From: an uncultured Moheibacter sp.
Lineage (GTDB): Bacteria; Bacteroidota; Bacteroidia; Flavobacteriales; Weeksellaceae
Length of the DNA stretch: 9,100 bases
Assembly (NCBI GenBank): GCA_937875605.1
Contig: CALLXZ010000461.1
Coordinates: 1-9,100 of the forward strand
Direction of reading: 5' to 3'
Shown here: positions 5,597 through 9,100 of the stretch, one piece after another
How positions within the stretch are numbered: the stretch's first letter is position 1
How the letters are laid out: each line of letters begins with the position of its first letter
The notes under the pieces: model-generated
Told to the model about the DNA's origin: nothing
Database searches by the model: none
Seen by the model: only the letters and a program-made list of their open reading frames with translations
Translations under genes and position numbers: made by a program

Positions 5597-7201
5597 TTGG
5601 AGTTAGCAAAAACGGTATTTTGGGATGCTGAACACTACGGGAAATTTTCTTCATTGATCCGAGATTATCTAAGTCAATCGGAAAAAACTGCCTACTTATA
5701 CAATCAATTTCCGTCTGAATCTTCATTGATTTCGCAGGCAAAAGAAAAACTAAACCAATTCTCCCATCGGGAAACAACGTATAAGGTTTTAAAGAATCAA
5801 TTATCCCGATTAGATTTAAATCCAAAACAAATCGAAAATCTGGAAAAATTCAAACTTTCCAACAGCGTCACCATCACCACCGGGCATCAACTGAATTTAC
5901 TCACAGGTCCTTTGTACTTTTTCCATAAAATACTTCAGGTTTTAAAGTGTTGTGAGGAAATGAATCAAAAACATCCGGAATGGAATTTTATTCCTGTTTT
6001 CTGGATGGCGACGGAAGATCATGATTTTGATGAAATCAACCATTTTTATTTCCAAAACCGAAAATTTGTATGGAATAGAAACGAAAAAGGAGCGGTTGGG
6101 AAATTGGATTTAGAAGGGATTTCTACTGTTTTTGAGCATTTTTTCGCCCAACTTCCCAATTCTCAAAATGCAGATTCGCTGAAATCTCTGATTGAAAATT
6201 CGTATTTAAATGCTTCGAATTTAACAGAGGCTACTCAAAAGTTAGTTCATCAACTCTTTGGAGAAATGGGATTATTGATGATCGACGGAGATGATAAGGA
6301 TTTGAAACAACTGATGGTTCCGGCATTTCAGGAAGATTTGTTGAAAAATACCGCTTTCGATTTGGTTGAAAAAACAAATGAGAAATTAACCGAAAATAAT
6401 TATCCGTTACAGGTTCATCCGCGTGAAATCAATTTATTTTATTTGGGTGACGGAACGATCCGCGAACGAATTGTTTGGGAAAATGAAAGGTTTAAGGTAT
6501 TGAATTCAAACATTCAATTTACAGAAGAAGAAATCCTTTCCGAACTAAATTCAAATCCCGAGAAATTCAGTCCAAATGTGATTTTACGTCCGCTTTATCA
6601 GGAAACCGTTTTGCCTAATATTTGTTACATAGGCGGAAGCGGCGAAATTGCGTATTGGTTACAACTAAAAGCATTTTTTGATGCACAGAATGTATTATTT
6701 CCGATTCTTTCCGTTCGGAATTCACTTTTGTTTCTGAAGAAAAAACAACATTCAAAACTGGAAAAATTAGACATTTCGTACGAAGAGTTGTTTTTGCCTT
6801 TGTATGAATTAGTCAACCGGAATATACAACATCACAGCGAAGTGAAAGTTGATTTCAAATCTTATGAAAATCAATTGGAAAAAATATTTGACGAATTGGA
6901 AACCAAAGCCGTCCAAACCGACATCAGTTTTTCCAAAATGGTTCTCGCGCAAAGAACCAAACAATTAAAAGGATTGGAAAAAATGAAAAAACGGCTTTTA
7001 AAAGCGGAAAAAAGAAAACAATCCGAACGCGTGGAACGGATTGAAAAACTCTATGCCGAAATTTTCCCGAATGGAAATTTGCAGGAAAGAATTCAGAATT
7101 TTTCCGAATTCTGGCTGGAATACGGCACCCAATTTACAGAAGAAATTTACAGTGAAATTCAACCCATTGAATTTCATTTTACGATAAAAACATTACCTTA
7201 A
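5597..7201 (+). CDS. bshC: Bacillithiol biosynthesis cysteine-adding enzyme BshC
   Basis: BshC performs the last step of bacillithiol synthesis, adding cysteine to glucosaminyl-malate in the cytoplasm. The 534-residue length is normal for the family. Hallmarks are TTGHQLNLLTGPLYFFHK (94-111), the strongly conserved FIPVFWMATEDHDFDE (131-146), and LRPLYQETVLP with YIGGSGEIAYW (about 330-355). A charged C-terminal coiled coil follows (about 445-490: QRTKQLKGLEKMKKRLLKAE) and then a short end domain. The start is TTG. The frame is bounded upstream by TAG at 5558-5560, has no ATG before residue 122 (which would delete the first motif), and the TTG gives the usual distance to FSSLIRDYL (17-25). 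No Shine-Dalgarno is seen. The other bacillithiol genes (bshA, bshB) are not in the window. It may be co-transcribed with the LysM gene 38 bp downstream, although that gene has its own promoter-like element. Confidence 0.95.
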   Translation: MELAKTVFWDAEHYGKFSSLIRDYLSQSEKTAYLYNQFPSESSLISQAKEKLNQFSHRETTYKVLKNQLSRLDLNPKQIENLEKFKLSNSVTITTGHQLNLLTGPLYFFHKILQVLKCCEEMNQKHPEWNFIPVFWMATEDHDFDEINHFYFQNRKFVWNRNEKGAVGKLDLEGISTVFEHFFAQLPNSQNADSLKSLIENSYLNASNLTEATQKLVHQLFGEMGLLMIDGDDKDLKQLMVPAFQEDLLKNTAFDLVEKTNEKLTENNYPLQVHPREINLFYLGDGTIRERIVWENERFKVLNSNIQFTEEEILSELNSNPEKFSPNVILRPLYQETVLPNICYIGGSGEIAYWLQLKAFFDAQNVLFPILSVRNSLLFLKKKQHSKLEKLDISYEELFLPLYELVNRNIQHHSEVKVDFKSYENQLEKIFDELETKAVQTDISFSKMVLAQRTKQLKGLEKMKKRLLKAEKRKQSERVERIEKLYAEIFPNGNLQERIQNFSEFWLEYGTQFTEEIYSEIQPIEFHFTIKTLP

Positions 7202-7213
7202 CCTAAAGAATTG

Positions 7214-7221
7214 TATTTTTG
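7214..7221 (+). promoter_or_regulatory. Candidate -7 promoter element for the LysM gene
   Basis: TATTTTTG matches TAnnTTTG exactly. It lies in the 38-bp gap after bshC, 18 bp before the ATG, implying a leader of only about 10-15 nt. No clear -33 element is seen, because the upstream sequence is the end of bshC. Chance is possible in T-rich DNA. Confidence 0.4.
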
Positions 7222-7239
7222 TTTCTAAATTTTGAATTC

Positions 7240-9100
7240 ATGAGAAAAGCGATTGGGGCATTTGTGTTTTTGATGATGGCGAGCATTTTGTTTGCACAAG
7301 AAAAAAAACACACGGTACAGCCAAAAGAAACCATTTACGGCATTTCCAAACAATACGGCGTTTCGCAAGAAGCGCTTTCCAAAGCAAATCCTTTTTTGGG
7401 AGAACGTTCGCTACAAATCGGTGATGTTTTGGTCATTCCCGGAAAAAGTGATGGCTCTATCAAACCGGTCATAACGGAAGTTGATCCCAAAAACAATGCT
7501 TCGGTTCCTACAACAGAAGTTGTCATCCCGAAAGAAGATGCAAATTATATCTACCACACCGTTAAAGCTAAACAAACGCTTTATTCGCTCACCAAAGAAT
7601 ACGGAATTTCAGAAGATGCGCTGAAAAGTCTGAATCCTCAGTTGGAACAAGGATTAAAAGCAGGTGACATCATCCGTATTCCAAAGAAAAAATCCACCAA
7701 CGGACAGGAAGAAATCGTTCCGGAAGGAATGCACAAAGTACAAAGAGGCGAAACGGTTTTCTCACTTACGAAACAATTCGGTGTTTCAGAAGATGAATTT
7801 TACATCGCCAATCCTTCCGTTCAATCAGAAGGTTTGAAAGTAGGTTCGTATATCCAGATTCCGAAAAAAGGAAAATCAACTGCCGTCATTCAGGATGGCT
7901 TTATCGAACATAAAGTGAAAGCGGGTGAAACGGTTTATTCCATCACAAAATTATACAAAGTTTCATTTGCCGATTTGATGAAACATAATCCGGAATTAAA
8001 CGATGGACTGAAAACCGGAATGACTTTAAGAATACCGTTGCAGGATGGAGCGAACATCATCAAAGCACCGGGAAAAATCAAACGGATAGATGATAACGAA
8101 ATCAACGTTGCGCTGATTCTTCCGTTTCATCTGAATGCTTCGCAAGGAAAAGAACAGGAAAAAAACATTTCGACTGATATTTTAATCGGAGCAAAAATGG
8201 CTTTGGATTCATTGGCAAGAAAAGGAAAACAAATCAACCTGAAGGTTTTGGACTCAGAAAATCAGGCGGCTTCCCTCGAAAAACTTGTTTCGGAAACCGA
8301 TTTCTCCAAATTTGATTTGGTCGTAGGACCTCTTTTTGCTTCGAATTTTAAATCGATGGCGACCATGCTGAACGGTTCCGGAATCGCATTGGTTTCTCCG
8401 TTGAGTAATTCGGATGATTTAAAAGATTTTGACAATGTAATCATTTCCACGCCTTCTGATGAAGCGATTGCTGATGCTATCATAGACGAAATTAAAGAAA
8501 ATTACAAAGGACAACAAATTCAGATTCTGACCGATGAACGTCATCAGTCACTGGCTGATTATGTCTCGAATAATTTGAAAAATAAAGTTTCCGGTGCAGA
8601 TATCATCATCACAAAAGAGGTTAATAAATTGGTTCAGAAATCCGAAACATTGGATGAAAAATTAACCGACGGAACGATCGTGAAAAAAGAATATTTCACA
8701 CCGATTATTACGGTTTTGGTTTCGGACAATCATACACTTGGAAATGCTTATGTGAACAAAATCAAGACGATGGATGCTGAAAACCTTCAGGCTTACGGTG
8801 TGAAATTTGTCTCGGCGTATGATATCTATAATGATAAAAACAAAGAAAACATAGCAGCGTTGAAAAACATAGGTTTCTCTTTCAGCACCATTCGTTTGGT
8901 CAATGTTTACGGAGCAGGCGAGCGCAACACGCTGGAAAAATTTCTGGATATTTATTGTTTGACCCCAAACGAATACCAACAAGTAGGATTTGATATTTTC
9001 TATGATCTGGTGGATAGAATGAACTCCAAAGGAGATGTTTTGAATTCGCTTGGAAGCGAACAAACCCGTTTGGCTACTAAATTTAAATATGAAAAAGACG
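7240..9100 (+). CDS. Secreted protein with four LysM domains and a periplasmic-binding-like domain (3' end outside the window)
   Basis: The frame is open for 620 codons to the right edge. Residues 1-19 are a signal peptide (MRKAIGAFVFLMMASILFA, then QEKK). Four LysM peptidoglycan-binding domains follow at about 24-67, 106-148, 165-208 and 224-266. Each has the H-x-V, E/Q-T, I/V/F/L-Y-S-I/L-T-K and G-D/M-x-I/L-x-IP pattern, and they are joined by short polar linkers. From about residue 287 (INVALILPF) a type-1 periplasmic-binding/receptor-like fold begins, including ILIGAKMALDSLA and FDLVVGPLF. Such LysM plus PBP1-like proteins occur widely in Bacteroidota and are often annotated as amino-acid ABC-transporter binding proteins, but no permease or ATPase gene is seen here. 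I infer a periplasmic, peptidoglycan-anchored sensor or binding protein of unknown ligand. The ATG at 7240 places the signal peptide correctly. Confidence 0.92.
   Translation, partial: MRKAIGAFVFLMMASILFAQEKKHTVQPKETIYGISKQYGVSQEALSKANPFLGERSLQIGDVLVIPGKSDGSIKPVITEVDPKNNASVPTTEVVIPKEDANYIYHTVKAKQTLYSLTKEYGISEDALKSLNPQLEQGLKAGDIIRIPKKKSTNGQEEIVPEGMHKVQRGETVFSLTKQFGVSEDEFYIANPSVQSEGLKVGSYIQIPKKGKSTAVIQDGFIEHKVKAGETVYSITKLYKVSFADLMKHNPELNDGLKTGMTLRIPLQDGANIIKAPGKIKRIDDNEINVALILPFHLNASQGKEQEKNISTDILIGAKMALDSLARKGKQINLKVLDSENQAASLEKLVSETDFSKFDLVVGPLFASNFKSMATMLNGSGIALVSPLSNSDDLKDFDNVIISTPSDEAIADAIIDEIKENYKGQQIQILTDERHQSLADYVSNNLKNKVSGADIIITKEVNKLVQKSETLDEKLTDGTIVKKEYFTPIITVLVSDNHTLGNAYVNKIKTMDAENLQAYGVKFVSAYDIYNDKNKENIAALKNIGFSFSTIRLVNVYGAGERNTLEKFLDIYCLTPNEYQQVGFDIFYDLVDRMNSKGDVLNSLGSEQTRLATKFKYEKD

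Noticed and set aside
7292..7474. 60-codon plus-strand ORF in a second frame
   Set aside because: It overlaps the first LysM domain of the real gene, whose frame carries the signal peptide and LysM motifs.
8662..9063. 133-codon minus-strand ORF
   Set aside because: It is antisense to the periplasmic-binding domain of the LysM protein, whose frame is open and family-like throughout. It has no recognisable motifs.

Overview
The window looks like chromosomal DNA of a member of the Bacteroidota, most likely Flavobacteriales. It is AT-rich. It carries a TonB-dependent receptor with an N-terminal carboxypeptidase-regulatory-like domain, a bacillithiol-synthesis gene (bshC) and a LysM/periplasmic-binding-protein fusion. 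Start codons have A/T-rich upstream sequence with no clear Shine-Dalgarno, and several intergenic regions contain the TAnnTTTG promoter element typical of this phylum. I see no mobile element, CRISPR array, tRNA or rRNA.

Layout. Positions 1-2725 (minus) hold a TonB-dependent outer-membrane receptor that runs off the left edge and appears to lack only its last barrel strands. A roughly 280-bp divergent intergenic region (2726-3006) separates it from a two-gene plus-strand operon: an OmpR/PhoB-type response regulator (3007-3681) and, 8 bp later, a two-TM sensor histidine kinase (3690-4739). A hairpin at 4763-4784 lies between the kinase and a convergent minus-strand gene (4809-5459) for a proline- and cysteine-free, LEA-like helical repeat protein. 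A short divergent region (5460-5596) leads to bshC (5597-7201, TTG start). Then, after 38 bp, comes a secreted protein with four LysM domains and a periplasmic-binding-protein-like domain (7240 to the right edge, incomplete).

How the genes may work together. The receptor and the two-component system share one control region. It contains repeats of TTTAAATC in exact 11-bp phase (2819-2826 and 2830-2837, with a degenerate third at 2841-2848, plus an outlying TTTAAATT at 2788). Eleven-bp tandem half-sites are the usual layout for OmpR/PhoB-family DNA binding. The simplest model is that the regulator autoregulates and controls the divergent receptor. A phosphate-starvation (PhoB/PhoR-like) role is attractive but unproven. 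The right half combines redox/stress functions (bacillithiol, LEA-like protein) with a cell-envelope protein; no direct functional link between these is visible.

The most noteworthy items are the phased operator-like repeats, the hairpin and short ORF in the regulator's leader, the LEA-like protein with a 29-residue Trp-marked periodicity, and the TTG start of bshC.
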